Notes: a model not told the origin generated them from the sequence alone. A stretch of DNA of 64,000 nt from Adiantum capillus-veneris (GCA_014529385.2 CM043959.1:88500029-88564028); one strand, 5' to 3'; counted from the first letter of the stretch, positions 12,880 to 25,329 are shown. Translations and numbers: made by a program.

Positions 12880-12960
12880 ATTATTGAATCTTTTTTCTTT
12901 TCAAACTCACAATAGTGAGAGTGTATATTTATATTACTAAAACAAAAAAGTTACAATTGA
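12880..12960 (-). mobile_element. Possible LINE 3' terminus (minus)
   Basis: On the minus strand an A-rich end follows the near-palindrome CTCACTATTGTGAGT (12905-12919), preceded by AATATAAATATACA. This matches the arrangement at 43.7, 45.4 and 55.9 kb. No coding part of the element is recognised upstream on this strand. Confidence 0.4.
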
Positions 12961-13899
12961 TAGCCATGCTCCAACTGTGCCATGGCATCTACCAACAACC
13001 CACCCAATCGTAGAAACTAATAGACCACCCCCATACATAAACTAACAGAGAATTTTTGAATCTTCAAGTGGCACAATTATAAGCTAAGACATTTTTCTCC
13101 AACACTTGTTTTGCCTATTGTATTGCAAGGAGGAGGCTTGATTGCACTCTACTTAAACAATTGCATGTAGCACTTGAGATATTGGGTAGGTAAAAGCCTT
13201 GTACAACACGGTTCCTCTTTAAAATTAATGTTCCTTCTACTTGATAATATACGAGTGGTCATTAAGTATATAATTAGGGATACTTGACAAATATTCTTGT
13301 CCTTATGCCCTAAAGTAATGCTAGTATGTCCAGATTAGTTCAAAAATTTAGAAAATCATGGTTAGAGAATAAGGATTGAAAATATGTCTCCTTCCAAGCC
13401 TTGAATAAAGAGCATATTTTCTTTTTAATGTGAGCAAGTAGAAGAGTAAAATGTAATTCTTGTATTTAGGATTTTGTTTTCTTATCATCAATGCGGGGGA
13501 AGGCATTGTTAAGAATCTACGATGAGACATTGTTGTACACATATTTTGTAGTTTATGATTAAAATTTTGTCCACATACAAACACTTGCCAGACATTGGTT
13601 TCCTTTACTTGTGAAAATGCCATTCGCACTTTCTTCCATGGTTTGCTATTAGGCATGGAGTTTTATCACTCGAGTTTATCTCCACTTCCTTCATTAGCAT
13701 ATAATTTTTATGGAGTTCAATCACACTTTGATCTTCTTCTGCATCCACTTCCTTCATTAGCATATAATTTTAAATTGAAACATTCTCCACACTTTTCGAA
13801 GCTTTTATGTCCTAAATTGGTAATTCTACAAGTTGGATGTAGGGGCATGAAACATCAAAGTTTCCTTTACTTCCAATTAAGCTTTCAGCTCATTCACTT

Positions 13900-14330
13900 G
13901 CAATTTTAATTCTTAATTCTCCTTCCTTCTTTAGCTTTTGCACAAGATTATCTAAGTCTTTGTTCTCGTTAATAATCTCAAACTCCTCCATAGGTAAAAA
14001 TTATTCTAACAAAGTGGCAAAGGGCTTGGAAATTATACTTTCAAGCTACCCCTTCAGAATCTACCACATTGTCCTCCATGTACTAACAATTTTATCCTTC
14101 CTCAATCCTACTTCTACATAAATTAGAAGCACACCCTATAGATTAATTTCTTCATTTTCTTAGAACCTATTTTTCCATTGCCTCAAGTGTCTCTATCCTC
14201 TTCTTCAAGACCTTATTCTCAGCCATTAACACATTATTTGTTTCCCCTATCATTGCCACCTTTTCTTGTTTCACACTTGACTTATTCATGCTTCAAACAG
14301 CTCCACACACTTTCTGGTCTTTAGCCTCCT
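13900..14330 (-). pseudogene. gypsy-A downstream coiled-coil coding relic
   Basis: The minus strand reads in one frame as charged helical sequence such as EEFEIINENKDLDNLV followed by QKLKKEGELRIK (about 13925-14010). It lies some 2.5 kb downstream of the integrase. It corresponds in position and character to KENEELGDMLGKLK in the second gypsy relic at 35.8 kb. Function is unknown; it could be an extra 3' ORF or part of an adjacent gag. Stops are frequent. Confidence 0.45.
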
Positions 14331-15247
14331 TCTTTGATTTCTTCTCTTCTTTAACCACTATCTTCAAGCTCAAACTTCCATTTTGACGCCTTATATTCTA
14401 ACTCTAATTTCCTTGAGCTTTAGCAACTCTGTTTGTGGTCTTTGGATTGGAGATATCTTCTCCACTTTGTGGACTCCTAGCTTTATAAGATTCTTTGTTG
14501 CTCTTCCCTTCTCATGGAGACCTCCTATTCTCCTTTATGGGCTAGGTTTAACACATTCTCAACATTATTTTTCCCTTCATTTTTTCTATCCATAAATTTG
14601 ACTCCAGGTTTTGGGGAATCTTCAACTAGGTGTTTATACATAGAGAATCTCCTCCTTGCATGGAGTTGTTGATTTTGGGTTCTAATTTTTTAATGTCTTT
14701 GGCTTGCCTTTTTCAACCTATATTGGCAAAGGCACTAGAGTAGGGGTGAACAAGGCTTGCATTTAGAGACCAATTCATCTCCTGATCTCACATTTTGTTT
14801 ATCTTTCAACTCCATCTATGCATTCAACTTCTCATAGAGATCGTGTCTAGTTAATTGGAAACCCTTTTTTTAGTTTCTCTCAAAGGTACAAAGGCCTCTT
14901 AGGACATGTAATCAAATTTAATGAACAAACACATTCTTTCCTACTTTAGTTGTCATCTTCTAAACATGTCTAGACCTTTTAGTTTGATAGTAATATCTAT
15001 TTGTAGTTGGGGCTCCTGAAACCTCCTCCATCTTATATGTACTCAGGAAAATTTTATACCTTGCTTGCCAACTAGGGATTATGATAGTTTTTCCTCATTG
15101 GATTCATGCTCCATGCATCCTAGGGTAGATTTTCAAAGTTCCATAAGCCAATCAATTTCGAGCAAACCTGCTTTTCTTCATGTGCTGAATCAATGTAATG
15201 ATTAAACTCATGTGTGCATTTAGAACACTCACCACATTTTGATGATG
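14331..15247 (-). other. Degenerate gypsy-A 3' region
   Basis: There is no intact frame. Phrases around 14880-15010 (CTCTTAGGACATGTAATCAA, AACAAACACATTCTTTCC) recur at about 36940-36985 in the second gypsy relic, showing common descent. Both read best on the minus strand. Confidence 0.5.
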
Positions 15248-15935
15248 GTAACTCATCCAAAACTTGAGCTTCTCGTTCATCCTCAACCTCTTGTCTACTT
15301 ATCTACACCATGGTACTTAATATAGTAAGATGCAATGAGCTCCTACACTCTGCACACAAGTAACTCATCCAAAACTTGAGCTTCTCGTTCCATTAGGAAT
15401 AGAATAGGGTCTAGGAGGGCCTCTTTATTTGGTAGTTTAAGGAAGTCAAACCTTTAGTATTAAGAAAGTAATCAAAGGAAATCTTTTGAACTCAAACAGA
15501 CAAAACGGCTAGTTTATCTGAATTCAATTTTTTTCCCCAAAATGGAATTTAAAATCTACCGGATAAAACCATATCATGTAGCATATCTATGAAAAGAGCT
15601 CAATGTGTAGATTCCAATCCATGATCTCCGCTCAAATCGGAGATCATACGTGGAAGTTATGAAGGTCGAAAATCATAAAATTGTCCACCTCCTTTTTGGC
15701 GGAAAAAGTGCACCCTTTGACCACTCTTACACATATCTTACACATCCACCATTCTTGCACACATGGCGTACACCTATTTGTCAAAATGCTAATCACCTCC
15801 ATAAGCTCATGGAAAATAAAGAGGCCCTCCTAAACCCCATCCTCTTCCTAATGCATCCTCAACCTCTAGTCTACTTATCTACACCATGGTATTTACTACA
15901 GCAAGATGCAATGAGCTCCTACACTCTGCACACAG
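15248..15935. repeat. ~112-bp tandem duplication, second copy split by a MITE
   Basis: The segment 15248-15359, from GTAACTCATCC to TGCACACA, is repeated. The second copy's first 31 bases are at 15360-15390 and the remainder is at 15854-15935. The interruption is exactly the inverted-repeat element at 15391-15853. The duplication therefore predates the insertion, and the first copy preserves the empty site. Confidence 0.9.
15391..15853. mobile_element. 463-bp MITE-like element with ~40-bp inverted ends
   Basis: The left end CATTAGGAATAGAATAGGGT and the inverted right end CATTAGGAAGAGGATGGGGT continue into an identical AGGAGGGCCTCTTTATTT. That makes about 40 bp with ~5 mismatches. The interior holds no credible gene and has a small hairpin (GATCTCCG...CGGAGATC, about 15624-15646). 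The uninterrupted copy at 15248-15359 allows exact comparison. Only a C (or a CA-like) duplication is seen, so the superfamily is unresolved. Confidence 0.8.
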
Positions 15936-16489
15936 GTTTCCTCTCCCAATAATTCTACCTCAATTTGTGCCACTAATGAGCACAAAGCATTCAACTTCTC
16001 AAGTTTCTTCTGAGTTTCTCCCTATGATGGCACCGCTCAAGGTTGATAAACTAGCTAGTTGATTTAAGCCTGTGACACATACATATATACTTTTTCTATT
16101 TGATTCATGCATATTTGTGGAGAGTGATCCACTAGAGCTATTATCTTACATGGTACTTAGGGTTGCGTGGACCCCTCCAATCCCTAAAATTTCTCCTTGC
16201 TCAAAAAAATGGCTAATTAAAATCCTCTGTTTTTTCTAAAATTTTGATTCGAGCGCTTGCTAATTTGATGTGGACTCTGCTCACAATAACAAGAATGCCC
16301 CTAAGTTTTGACTTTTTGGTGATAATTCCCCTAATTTTTGAGCTTTTGATGGAAATTCCTTTGAATATTCCCTTTCTAATAGATTTTCCTTTGATTACTC
16401 GCCCTATGATACAAATTCCTTTGTTTTTGGCTCTTTGAGTAATATACCATTTTCTCCTTCTCTTCTAAATTGGAATAAGGAAATTGGAA
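15936..16489 (-). other. Degenerate sequence downstream of gypsy-A pol
   Basis: AT-rich, with repeated ATTCCTTTG phrases on the plus strand (16244-16430). No domain is recognised. It corresponds to the space after the integrase C-terminal domain in the second gypsy relic. Confidence 0.4.
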
Positions 16490-17700
16490 CCTACTATTAC
16501 TTGTTGTGATGGTGAAATATTTGAAACTAGTGGTCTTTCATAGAATCTCCTCAACCTAAACCCATTTACATGTTTTTCAACAACATACCCATACATATCT
16601 TGCAATTTTAATGTTCCCTACTCCAAGTTTTCACAATCTTGAAAGGTGCCTAAATTGGTCCTAATTGGGAATTATACAACAGCTTCTAATCATTTACTAC
16701 AAACACCTTGGATATAATATTAATATTTACCAAATCCTATCTTCCTCTTTGCACAACCTTTTGAATGTGGGCACTCACTATTCAATCCTCTTTCGGTTCC
16801 AAAAGACACCTTTATCTATGCTACACTTCATCCTTTGGAGATGACCTATTCTAAATAGCAATCCTTAAACTTGGTACCATAAACACCATTGATATTAGTG
16901 CTTCAAGTCCATACACCAATCTGAATGGAGTCATCCCTGAAGTTACCTTATATGTTGTTTTGAATGAACACAATGATGAATCTGGCTTTTTGTCCCAATC
17001 AATCCTATTTTTGAAAAAAATCTTCTTCAACCTTTTGATCAAAATTTTGTTGGAGCTCTCTACCTAACCTTTGGCTTGAGGATGATAACTTGACTTCTTA
17101 TGCAAAACATACGTGTTTGAGTTGACTCCTTACTAACATGATTTGGAAAACATGCACCTTGATTGCTTACAGGCTCCATTGTGCAACCAAGTCTTGTCTT
17201 GATATTTTTATGCAAAAAATTTACCACTTAACTAGCTAGATTTTTTAATGCAATTGCCTCAAAACACTTGGTGCAATAGCTAGTTGTAACAAAAATATAC
17301 ACGTTCCTTGTATTGTTAGCTCTTGGTCTGATTGGACCCGTAAAATGTAGAACGCATTTTTAAAATGTTTCCAAATGTAAAATTGGATTCAATGGCATGC
17401 GAACAAAGTTTGAAGGCTTACCCTCCCTCTACCACATTAAAAATTATTTGGCAAAGGTATAGGTATCCTTCAAGACAATGACCCACCAAGTTCCTGCTTG
17501 TAAAATCTTTATACGTGATCTCCCCTAAAAACTGTCCTCTTGAATTTCAAAACAACTCTCTGTTCTTCATTAAGAACACACCTTCTAATTATTTGATATT
17601 TTCCCTTCATGTAAAGTGATCCTACTATAGCAAGGAATGGTTTTCTTTTCAAATAGAACTTTCTTCTCTAGTCTATTGTGAATGACTCATGCACTAAACC
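16490..17700 (-). pseudogene. gypsy-A integrase relic
   Basis: Read on the minus strand across frames, the Ty3/gypsy integrase order is clear. An H2C2-region remnant contains ILQAGTWW (about 17500). The core follows with FTGPI and VYIFVTTSYCTKCFEAIALK (about 17240-17330). A remnant corresponding to the conserved YHPQANGQVE-type segment follows near 17080. Then come FKTTYKVTSGMTPFRLVYGLEAL (about 16890-16960, split here by description only) and the C-terminal GPF-like region with YNSQLGPI (about 16660). Multiple stops and shifts show it is dead. The protein would have inserted element DNA. Confidence 0.8.
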
Positions 17701-17813
17701 CTTTGTTAAAAGTATCAACATTTGATCATACAAAAATTAAGAATTTGTTAATTTTACTATAAATAAATCAACATTAGAAAGGTAGTCCTAAATCCACATT
17801 GCATGTTATCCTG

Positions 17814-17822
17814 ATGCTAAAC
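17814..17822. repeat. Left 9-bp target-site duplication
   Basis: ATGCTAAAC here is repeated exactly at 29112-29120. Nine bases is the duplication length typical of Mutator-like elements. Confidence 0.85.
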
Positions 17823-17874
17823 GAGTCCTGCCGTGCGGCGAGCGAGTTTTCTCGAGCGAACTAAAATCGGAGCA
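17823..17874. repeat. Left terminal inverted repeat
   Basis: It begins GAGTCCTGCCGTGCGGCGAG and contains TCTCGAGCGAACTAAAATCG. The reverse complement of the right end (GAGGATTCACGCCATCCGAG, then TTCGAGCGAATACAAAACCG) aligns over ~50 bases with roughly two thirds identity. Confidence 0.7.
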
Positions 17875-17895
17875 AATGAATGAAGATGGGAGATC

Positions 17896-17948
17896 GTAGG
17901 CATGAATGGCAAGGGTGTTATGACAAGAGTGTTGCCATTCATGCCTAC
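17896..17948. repeat. Hairpin with 17-bp perfect arms
   Basis: GTAGGCATGAATGGCAA (17896-17912) and its exact reverse complement TTGCCATTCATGCCTAC (17932-17948) enclose a 19-base loop. The left arm recurs at 18402-18418 followed by the same GGGTGTTATG, showing that this part of the left subterminal region was duplicated. Confidence 0.9.
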
Positions 17949-17954
17949 AATTGA

Positions 17955-18383
17955 TTGGTGTGTGTTTAATAGTTCGACTGAATATATTTTGGTGGCCATG
18001 TGTGACATGCCATCACATCTATTAAAACTATGCGATCACTACATATCTTGAAAGGACTACTTTTTTATTCTCTTTGGCTGATAGATGAATGGGTCCATGA
18101 ACTTTGTCCCCAAATTTTTTATCCAGCTACATCTTGTTATTTTGGAGCGTTTGGTATGCATTTCGTTAGATTGACTATGATTTTTTCATCATGTGCACAT
18201 ACCATGACATCACATCTATAGAAATTTGGAGTAGTGTTTAAAGCTTATGTAAATGCCTCCTATCTTGATATTGACAATATGCGATCACTAAATTTATTTG
18301 AAAGGACTACTTTATAAATGTCTCTTTGTCTGAAAAATATATAAATTCAAGAAATTAATCTCTAATTTTTTCTCCGAGTGAAT
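17955..18383. repeat. Left subterminal direct repeat (~430 bp)
   Basis: It runs from TTGGTGTGTGTTTAATAG to AAGAAATTAATC and is repeated in the same orientation at 28592-29034 with about 85-90 per cent identity. The two copies lie inside opposite ends of the transposon, unlike inverted TIRs. No coding potential is seen. Confidence 0.9.
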
Positions 18384-18738
18384 GAATGAAAAGGGAAATG
18401 GGTAGGCATGAATGGCAAGGGTGTTATGGCAACAAAGTTAGCAATAAGACTAACGTGAGTCTACTGCGAGGTGCCTAAGGTTTAGGCATGATACTTATAG
18501 TTTGATATACATTAATAGTGTTAGTTCCATTGTGTGCATGGATTACTCAAACTTCTCATATATCACTTATTAAATTCTTAGCTAGCCAAAACACAAATAA
18601 ATACTTTTCACTTAAGAGCAACATCTCTTTTGCAAAATGTCCAAAGTTACATGAGTGATAAGTTGTTTCAACATAAATATTTTGAAGACAAACACTCAAC
18701 AAACGAAGCTTCTTAACGTGACACCATAGAGCCCATGA
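18384..18738. other. No gene seen, left flank of transposon cargo
   Basis: It includes the second partial copy of the 17896 hairpin region, then AT-rich sequence without a supported frame. Confidence 0.5.
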
Positions 18739-18872
18739 CTATGAGGAATCACACTCATCGTCGATGAAAACATTGCACCTACGATGCTTCTCTTGAATGC
18801 CATAATTGTATCTTCTGTCATCAGCAGCCATGGTTCTGGCCGTCTCCTCTGCATACATCGGCAAAACACTTT
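18739..18872 (-). pseudogene. Possible extra 3' exon of the methyltransferase gene
   Basis: On the minus strand a pyrimidine-rich stretch and AG near 18870 precede a short open frame VLPMYAEETARTMAADD (start), ending DDECDSS and a stop. Its composition is protein-like and it lies downstream of the gene's apparent stop at 19205. It may be an alternative terminal exon or part of an unrelated gene. No domain is recognised. Confidence 0.3.
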
Positions 18873-18899
18873 CATAAAAAAGAGAACATATCAATACCA

Positions 18900-19092
18900 A
18901 TACTCTATAAATGTCAAAACACAAAATATTTCACAATGCAAACCACAAAAAGAGAATATAATGTCAATATCAACCCTCTACAAGGATTAGACACAAAATA
19001 TTACAAAATGCAAACCACATCTTAAAAAAAAATGATACCAATACGTGAATGCAAAATAAAAAATGAAACATGTGATGCTATCTCTACTCAAA
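18900..19092. repeat. Short imperfect duplication, otherwise no gene
   Basis: Phrases such as CACAAAATATT, ACAATGCAAACCACA and AATATCAA recur ~80 bases apart between 18885 and 19020. No coding potential is seen. Confidence 0.6.
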
Positions 19093-19258
19093 TTAAAGTG
19101 CTTACTAGTCATCAAATGGGTAGACACTGGATGGAATGTCAACTTCATCCTACAAATCAAATCAAAACCATGTGATGCTAACTCTAGTGAAACAGAAGTG
19201 CTCACTAGTCATCAAATGGGTAGACACTAGATGGAATGTCTTCTTCACCCTCCAAATC
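19093..19258 (-). repeat. Tandem duplication of the methyltransferase gene's 3' end
   Basis: GTGCTTACTAGTCATCAAATGGGTAGACAC and following bases (about 19099-19157) are repeated at about 19199-19258, where they encode the last residues and stop of the methyltransferase-like gene (described here in pieces: CTAGTCATCAAATGGGTAGA in both). The period is ~100 bases. The outer copy is now past the stop codon. Confidence 0.85.
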
Positions 19259-22200
19259 AACGGTGGTAGATATCTCCTCTCGACTCCGCTTTTTAGAGTG
19301 AAGTAAAGGCTGCACATATCCTGCTATGATGGCATCATCACTATCCACTGAAGCACAAACACGACCTGTAGCCAAACAAGCTGCCAAAACCAGTGCAGTG
19401 CCACAACCAAGCTCTATACATAAACCTCCAGGTCGACACAAAAGCTCTACAAAGCAGGCAATGAATGCATGACTCCGTTGCATGGAGCCACACCAAGTCT
19501 CCCCCACTGAAGATCTAGCCTGCGATGTCTCAGGGAGATAGTGCAACATGTAGGAGTCAAGAGGCTGCAATCCCAAACGATGGAAAAGTGGAGTACTCTC
19601 TGCAACATAGCAAGGGGGTCTGGAGCCAGCTCGATGAATCATGAACAATACTGAGCAATGACACTACAGCAAGAAAGATGAAAACAAACATAATCATGAC
19701 TATGTCAATTGAAAAATCATTCTTTCGGTGAACTTAAAGCCCATAAATACCTCAAAGCGACCACCAACACTTTCAACAAATCCGTAAATAAGTAGAGTGA
19801 TGAAGCACAACAATGCGACGATCCACTATCACTGTGAAGCCCGACAAACTCTCTCCAGCCATCCAATACTACCTCCTACGGTTAATATGGAAAATTTTAA
19901 AAACTCTATGAACTTGTAGTGTTATGCAAAGCATTGAATATACTCACCAACTACAGATGCCATAACAAGCAACCAACCGGAGTCGTCCATAATAGAATGT
20001 GCTAGGTGAACACCCGATCGAACATGCTCCTCAGTGCAAATATCCCAAAGCGGCACAGTGTCAGAGGTGATGTGTGATCCACCAAATGGCAAGTCGAGGA
20101 AGATGAAGTCTGCAGCCCATGAGACAGGCCTACCACCACGAGTATAGCAGGCCCCCTCGGAGCGAGATCTTGTAAGGTGCTCATGGACAGGTATCCAAGC
20201 CGGCGAGCAAATGCCTGCTCTAAAACCTGATGCCACAACTATGTAGTCAAGAGTTGAAGCATAGCTCTGACCCTCTGAACCAATGCTATGGTGAGCCATT
20301 GAAACCTCCGATGCATATGTAAAGCAAAATGATCTCCTAAGAGTCTGACCACCCAAACCTACAAAATTTTAAGGCAATGAATTTGAAGCTCGCCCTTAGA
20401 ACAATGACTCACATATAGCAACCTAAACAAACTAAATAATATGCATAGTTATCATACCAAAGGTTGGAGCAATATTGTCCAAAATTTTTGCAAAGCTAGA
20501 GTCGTGTCTAGCAACGTCTATCAAGCCATCTACAAAAAGATAGATGCAATTACAAAATGTAAAAAAATACAACACATTGCAGTCACAACTCTTAATCTCA
20601 CCATGTGAAGCCAAAGGATTAACCGCTATATAGCCCTCTCCACTTGGTAAACCAGATGTGCCGACATTAACGACATGTCGCTTCCCCGCAGAAATTGATC
20701 ATCGCTCTACCACAATATTATTGAATTCAAAAATTTGGTAAGCATAATCCACATTAATGTTTTAAATTCCATGTTCAATGCCAAAAAATACTTACTTTGC
20801 ATCATAGCCTCTTGGTGAACATTGCCAGTCGATGGCGGAGGTGGAAGATCAACCCTAGCTCCATGCATTGCTTTGTGCAACTCTTTCTCACGCTCCAACA
20901 AATGGCCGGGTGACATGTCTATCCACCATGGACAATGCTCACGCTCCCAACCAGTAATATGTTGCATATTGTCAGTGTACATACATCCATCTCCTTTATA
21001 AGCATTAACCCACTGCTTTGAAAGAACTGGAATGGAAGTAATGCGGTGGGTGGAAAAAAGATATAGAAAGTACCTGTAGGACACAAAGAATATATACAAG
21101 TAGCAAACAAAAAATAAAATATAAGCTTATTTTGCAAGAATTATATTATACCTATATAGAATTCTCTGTCCAGCCCGCAATAAGAAATCTACTTCTTTAA
21201 AGCTTGCATGTCTACATCCTTAGTTCTAGACTCTAATGTAGTCTCTATAGGAAAGAGATAGACACGAGCTTCAATCTTGACTTCTTCATAATAGTGTGAT
21301 AATTTGCAGTCCTCTGGCTCTACAATGCCATCAGGAGCCTTAACAAAATCCGATAAAAGTGCAGAAGCTTTGTCTAACAACTTGACCAAAATATTCTCCC
21401 TATGCAACCAGCTGAAATAACACCATCCATACTATTCATATCGTCAATGCCATAAAAAATAAAGCGCTGAAAATCAAAGTGAGAGATAGAGAAATACGGT
21501 CTACATGCGTGATCTCCTTTTTGCAATCCATAAGCAGACCTAGTCAGCTTCAAGCAATGAAACCCAAAACATCTTTATATCCACACTAGCCTCATTATGA
21601 GCTATCATGTTTAGCTTCTCAATGGATGCATAAGAATCTGGACCCCATTTCAAGGCTAACACCTGTGCCATCCATGCATCCCCAAGGTTAGGATCAACAA
21701 TGTTCAGAATCTAAAAACAAATATTAAGCTAACTTCAACAAACCAACCCTAAACACAAATATGCTATTAGGAAAGGGTAGAGTCTGCATTAGACCTTGCC
21801 AACTCTATCAGCATACTTGTTAGAGAGGTCATTTATGACCTTCTCCTCTTCCTTTTTGAGCTCTTCTTCAGAAAGTGATAGCTTAATTGGATGCATCCGT
21901 GAATGAAACTCTTTTGTAATTTGCACCTGGTTCATGAAAAAGCCCCAAGAATATCTTACAAATTAAAAAATATGTATAAAATCTATTAAACCATAACACA
22001 GTAGCAATCAACATACATCGTAAAGCAACTTTCCCAAATATCGTCTAGTCAATGGCCACCATGGCTCAGTCCCTTTAACTGACTTCTTTCTAATCATGGC
22101 AATGATTCTTTGGTCTTTATCTGGAAATCCCTCTAAGTATGTTTTGTGGTCAGCTTTACAGATTTAGAGCAATTCACCAACTCGTCCCGAAGATGGGTTG

Positions 22201-23254
22201 TTACTAGTGCATGAGTATTCATACTACGAAGAAATTGAGAAAAAAAGCATTATCATCACTCATCTCATGATCCAAGCTTACAAACTCAAAACCCTACCAG
22301 ACTTACAAATTCATCCGTTGCAATCCCGAAAGAAGTGCAATCTCTGAAACCTTTGAAGGATCAATAATTGTGCATAGAACTCTGCAGTGCTTTTCCTTGA
22401 TTGTTGAGAAGCGCTCTCTAATGGCAGCAATCCAAGCAACAGTTCGATGGTTACCTTCCCATACATATAGCATCTTATTTGACATGGATTTCAACTCTGG
22501 TCTCTCAGCTAATTCCTTTTCAAACTCCTCATTGATTTCTTTCCAATGATCATCCCACTCTTTTTTTATATCATCTATATTTATAAAAAACAAGACTATA
22601 TACATCAAGAACTAAAACAATCAAGTAAATCAGCACGAAGCATACCTGTGACATTAGTCTCCTCCCTTTGACATGTCCATATGGAGACAATAAAGGCTCC
22701 TTTCTCTTGCATGTAGCCCTCTCGAGCAAATGCAGATTTCAAGCCAGTGACATCATCCCGAAGACCCCTAACACGTGCATATGGAATGGGCCTACAAAGA
22801 GGTATCAAAGGACAAGAGAAAAAACTATGTATTCTAGTATTTTGAAGAATATCTTGTCCTGTTTGCATATAAAGTTTGTTTTCTGCACCAACATCAATTG
22901 TCTGCTCAACCTCGGGCCTTGCAACATATGGAACAACCTCCATGGAAATATTAGCTTCATTTGGAACTAGATCACTCTCATGCAAGGATTCAAGTGTCAC
23001 ATCTTCTTGGCTCTCCATTTCATCTTCTTCAAGGGTAATATCCTGCTCTGTGCTGGCAATATTGGATGCAGAGACAGAACTCACAATATCACTAGACTCC
23101 CCTCCATGGACATCTAGCTTTGCTTTACCTCTACTGTCAGCTGCTCGTCCTCTAATAAAACAAAGACTCTTTAAGTTCTTAGATTTATACATTCCACTAT
23201 CACAATTGAAAAAATTAGTTCAAAAACTGTTCAAAAGTAACTACTTGAAAAGTG

Positions 23255-24316
23255 TCCGTGTTGACACGGGCAGTTTCAGAGACGATATCTAAATCACAAA
23301 TAAAAAAAAGAGAACCTTTTTTAACACTGCGGAGAAATAAATTTCTAAATTAAATTTATTTAGGCCTAATTTATTGTTTACAATGATAACAATTTGGCAT
23401 AGAAGTTGTAAAGCTTTGAAAAACAATATCAAAGCATTAAGGATTGAGATTGCCCGTGTCGACACGGACAGTTTCGAGCATATATAAACAAGATCCTAGA
23501 GGTAAAAAAGTTCGAGGCACAGTCAACGCGGCTTTGTTTGCAAATCAAACAAGATATATAATCAGAAGCCCGTGTCAACACGGAAATCCAGAGCAGGAAA
23601 TAGCACCTAGGCCATGATCTTTTTACAAGCTAAAGGAGAGAAATATAATAGCAAAAAAGAACTCGTTTTAATTGCCCGCGTCAACACGGGCTGCCTTGAA
23701 AAGGAAAAGATGAGCAGTGCAATCGGTTAGATGCAGCGCAATGTATTATAAGCTTGCAATCGGTTAGATGCAGCGCTTGAAGCAAAACGTGCAGGTCTGC
23801 AGGGCCTTAGTCATTTTGCAAAGATTTTCAACCTGTGGGCAACCTCACCAGGTCGGATGTCTAATTTCCTCCATTGTTCCGCTGAGTTGGAAAGCTAGAA
23901 AATGACAAACTCCCCCTAGGCCAAGCTAATGCATAGAAATATATCGCAATAAAACCTATTTTTAACTGTCCGCGTCAACACGGGCTGCTGCGCCTGGTTA
24001 TAGCTGTGGACAATGATAGTGAATCAATGCCAAGGTTCAAACATGATGGGAAAATTGATCGTCTGCAAGCTCTGCATAGAAATAAATCGCAAAAAAAAAA
24101 AGTTTTTAACTGCCGGCGCAAGACGGGCTGCTGCGCCTGGTTATAGGTGTAGACAATGCATGCGACACTTCTTGGCAGATGCAACCCACAGAAATGGTTT
24201 CCTAAATATACTACAACGTTTTTCATAATACAAAACAATGCAAAACGGTATTAATGCGCATCTAGCAGTCCAGCTAATGCAGAGAAACTGTTTTTAACTG
24301 CCCGCGTCAACACGGG
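23255..24316. repeat. Seven-copy cluster of a 16-bp palindrome
   Basis: Sites at 23255-23270, 23453-23468, 23569-23583, 23675-23690, 23969-23984, 24113-24127 and 24301-24316 follow CCCG(T/C)GTC(G/A)ACACGGG. The second has a perfect 14-bp palindrome (CCGTGTCGACACGG); the sixth is degenerate with a deletion. The last three sit in longer related units with TTTTTAACTG before the palindrome. The fifth and sixth also share GGGCTGCTGCGCCTGGTTAT after it. All fall in proposed intron 1 of the ParB-methyltransferase gene. They could be protein-binding sites; none is proven. Confidence 0.85.
23719..23776. repeat. Short tandem repeat between palindromes
   Basis: GCAATCGGTTAGATGCAGCG occurs at 23719 and again at about 23757, a period of ~38 bases. 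Confidence 0.9.
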
Positions 24317-24373
24317 GTGCTTCAATCAATGGATAATGTACCTGGACAAAGCCCTGGATCGTCCTCGTCGCAT

Positions 24374-25329
<956 letters not shown>

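Larger units (their letters stand above)
19205..24373 (-). pseudogene. ParB-like plus DNA amino-methyltransferase-like gene, 13 proposed exons
   Basis: Proposed exons, all bounded by GT-AG: 24373-24342 (ATG), 23151-22646, 22574-22307, 22223-22017, 21926-21795, 21710-21540, 21411-21152, 21073-20796, 20706-20602, 20529-20458, 20358-19948, 19875-19751, 19663-19205. Exon 2 begins RGRAADSRGK and contains IPYARVRGLRDD. Exon 3 contains VWEGNHRTVAWIAA, matching the ParB/sulfiredoxin G-N-H-R nucleotide-binding motif. Exon 11 has FIFLDLPFGG, resembling methyltransferase motif IV (D-P-P-Y/F). Exon 13 has IELGCGTALVLAACLATGR then VDSD, resembling motif I. Motif IV before motif I is the beta-type order of amino-methyltransferases. 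Exon phases agree at most junctions. Breaks: stops at the end of exon 6, in exon 9 and two adjacent in exon 12; frameshifts in exons 4 and 7. Function inferred: modification of DNA at exocyclic amino groups. A nucleic-acid methylase of other specificity is possible. Confidence 0.68.

Noticed and set aside
23255-24316. CRISPR-like array reading of the regularly repeated palindromes
   Set aside because: Spacing is irregular (about 100-300 bases), adjacent units are themselves related, and the context is a plant nuclear transposon.
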